A stretch of 64,000 bases of DNA from Solibacillus sp. FSL K6-1523 (GTDB lineage Bacteria > Bacillota > Bacilli > Bacillales_A > Planococcaceae): contig NZ_JBBOSU010000001.1 in assembly GCF_038005225.1 (NCBI RefSeq), forward strand, positions 236,001 to 300,000. The letters are read 5' to 3'. Position 1 is the first letter of the stretch. The number at the start of each line of letters is the position of its first letter. Positions 62,583 to 64,000 of this stretch are shown here, piece after piece. Under the pieces are notes generated by a model that saw only the letters and a list, made by a program, of their open reading frames with translations, made no database searches and was not told where the DNA came from. The position numbers were made by a program, and so were the translations under genes.

Positions 62583-64000
62583 TTAAAGTTGGTAAAGTTT
62601 CTTATACTTTTGCTGTAAATAATCTGTTAAATATTTTGCAGATAATGCTTGCCCAGTGCCTTCTTGAATTAATTCATAAGGCTTTTTCAATGCGCCAAAT
62701 TGGTGAACTTTGGTCGTTAACCATTCGTGAATAGGCGTTAAATTACCGCTTAGGCATAAATCGTCGAAATTTGGAATATCTTGCATCATAGCATGTTTCC
62801 ATTGCGCAGCGTACATGAAGCCAAGTGCATAGCTCGGGAAGTAACCAAAGCTACCGCCACTCCAGTGCGTGTCTTGTAAAATCCCTTGCGCATCATTTTC
62901 TGGACGGATGCCTAAATATTGTTCGTATTTATCGTTCCAAACGTTCGGTAAATCTTCAGCCGCTAGATCGCCGTTGAAAATTTCACGTTCGATTTCATAG
63001 CGAATCATAATGTGGAGCGGGTAAGTTAATTCATCTGCTTCAATTCGAATGAATGAAGGCTCTGAGTAATTGATTGCCTTTAAGAAATCTTCTACGTCCA
63101 CATTGGCAAATTGTGTAGGTGAATATTTTTGTAAGATATTAAAGTTATGAGTCCAAAAATTCTCGTTGCGCCCAATAAAGTTTTCGTAAAATAATGATTG
63201 TGACTCATGAATACCCATGGAAGCTCCTTTTGATAATGGGAGTCCGTTTAGCTGTGGGTCAATATTTTGCTCATAAAGCGCATGCCCACATTCATGAATT
63301 GTGCCGAAAAGTGCAGAGCGGAAGTCTGTTTCATCATACTTTGTCGTAACGCGAATGTCGCCGCTATTTAAGCCAATCATAAATGGATGAACGGTTTCAT
63401 CTAAGCGTCCAGCTTCAAAATCATAGCCAAGTTGTTTTAAAAATTCCAGAGAAGCCTCACGTTGCCCAGCTTTCGGGAAATGCTGAAACAAAATTGTTGT
63501 GTCTGGCTTATTTGGTGATGCTTGAATCGCTTTAACTAACGGTACAATTGTTGCCTTTAGTTCACCAAAAAGCGTATCTAATACGTCTGTTGTCATTTCT
63601 GGCTCATATTTATCAAGTAAAGTGTTGTAAGCGGAACCATTTTTAATACCCCAATATTGCACGAATTTCTTTTGGTAATCAATTACTTCTTTTAAGTAAG
63701 GAAGGAAAATTTGATAATCCGATTTCGCCTTAGCTTCTTCCCAAGCAGCTTCTGATTTTGCTTTTAAAATAGTGTAGGCTTTGAATTCATCGGCAGGGAT
63801 TTTCTTTGATTCATCATAAGATTCTTTGACATCCTCATACAAACGGCGCGTCACGAAATCTAGCTTTTCTGGTTCAAGCTGTTGCAATATAGTGCCTAAT
63901 TCGTCACTCGTTTGTAAAGCAAATAAATCAGCTGATAATGTACCGATTACTTCTGCGCGCTGTGGTAAACCTTTACGCGGAGCTCCGGTGCGCATATCCC
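62583..64000 (-). CDS. M32 metallocarboxypeptidase (5' end outside window)
   Basis: At least 471 residues, open to the right edge; family members are ~500, so about 30 N-terminal residues are missing. The M32 metal motif HECGH (HExxH) lies in FGTIHECGHALYEQ, the downstream Glu region in SMGIHESQSLFYENFIGRN, and other signatures are DRTGAP-like DMRTGAPRKGLPQRAEVIG at the visible start, FIRIEADELTYPLHIMIRYEIE, and GSFGYFPSYALGFMYAAQ. It removes C-terminal residues from peptides in the cytoplasm (Bacillus YpwA type). Copy 3 of the structured repeat lies after its stop. Confidence 0.93.
   Translation of the reverse strand, partial: DMRTGAPRKGLPQRAEVIGTLSADLFALQTSDELGTILQQLEPEKLDFVTRRLYEDVKESYDESKKIPADEFKAYTILKAKSEAAWEEAKAKSDYQIFLPYLKEVIDYQKKFVQYWGIKNGSAYNTLLDKYEPEMTTDVLDTLFGELKATIVPLVKAIQASPNKPDTTILFQHFPKAGQREASLEFLKQLGYDFEAGRLDETVHPFMIGLNSGDIRVTTKYDETDFRSALFGTIHECGHALYEQNIDPQLNGLPLSKGASMGIHESQSLFYENFIGRNENFWTHNFNILQKYSPTQFANVDVEDFLKAINYSEPSFIRIEADELTYPLHIMIRYEIEREIFNGDLAAEDLPNVWNDKYEQYLGIRPENDAQGILQDTHWSGGSFGYFPSYALGFMYAAQWKHAMMQDIPNFDDLCLSGNLTPIHEWLTTKVHQFGALKKPYELIQEGTGQALSAKYLTDYLQQKYKKLYQL

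Overview
The window reads as a low-GC, endospore-forming Firmicute of the Bacillales, most like Planococcaceae (Solibacillus/Lysinibacillus type). The evidence is S-layer-homology (SLH) wall-anchored proteins, CotB-like and DUF2642 spore proteins, AGGAGG ribosome sites, frequent TTG/GTG starts, a Bacillus-style nifS / nadB-nadC-nadA locus, and lipoprotein solute-binding proteins. No rRNA, tRNA, CRISPR array, prophage or intact transposase was seen. The assignment is inferred from gene content only.

Layout. 1-3.4 kb: two SLH surface proteins, one cut by the left edge and one a wall-bound 5'-nucleotidase. 4.3-8.4 kb: an operon of an SsuABC/NMT1-type ABC importer, a DUF4242 protein and an acyl-CoA-dehydrogenase-fold flavoenzyme. 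9.3-12.0 kb: glcD-glcF (glycolate/lactate-type oxidase) between inverted copies of a structured repeat. 12.5-21.8 kb: a CdaR-type regulator, a TRAP transporter and a long catabolic operon (SDR, PPC protein, acyl-CoA ligase, thiolase-like protein, DUF35 OB-fold protein), then an EamA transporter. 22.6-30.1 kb: an IclR-controlled ureide/hydantoin operon (cyclic amidohydrolase, two M20 carbamoylases, polar amino-acid ABC importer, AroM-like protein). 30.2-31.75 kb: a stand-alone hisS preceded by a 16-codon leader ORF with three consecutive His codons and a terminator hairpin. 31.8-40.1 kb: phospholipase-A2-like mini-protein, two membrane-associated unknowns, LysE exporter, ComEC-like MBL lipoprotein, threonine dehydratase plus RidA, an M20 amidohydrolase, and a PH-domain gene split by a 441-bp non-coding insertion. 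40.3-46.3 kb: butanediol dehydrogenase and NAD biosynthesis. 46.8-48.1 kb: a DUF2089 / membrane / SpoIIM-like cassette bracketed by near-identical direct repeats. 48.2-50.8 kb: a second NMT1-type ABC importer. 51-64 kb: spore-surface genes, an ArsB-like permease, DedA, NUDIX, chemoreceptor, PsiE, TPR-GGDEF, a 37-codon membrane peptide and an M32 carboxypeptidase cut by the right edge.

How the parts fit. Much of the window is devoted to scavenging organic acids and nitrogen compounds: import (ABC, TRAP), activation or ring opening (CoA ligase, hydantoinase), then deamination or oxidation (carbamoylases, dehydratase plus RidA, glcDF). Dedicated regulators (CdaR, IclR) sit beside their operons.

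Most unusual signals: (i) the His-codon leader and terminator ahead of hisS; (ii) four intergenic arrays with an almost perfect 21-bp period; (iii) a ~270-bp repeat in three copies whose hairpin carries a compensatory base-pair change; (iv) the 441-bp insertion with an IS200/IS605-like 3' hairpin inside the PH-domain gene. All coordinates, pairings and periods were read by eye; family names rest on recognised motifs, not on a search.
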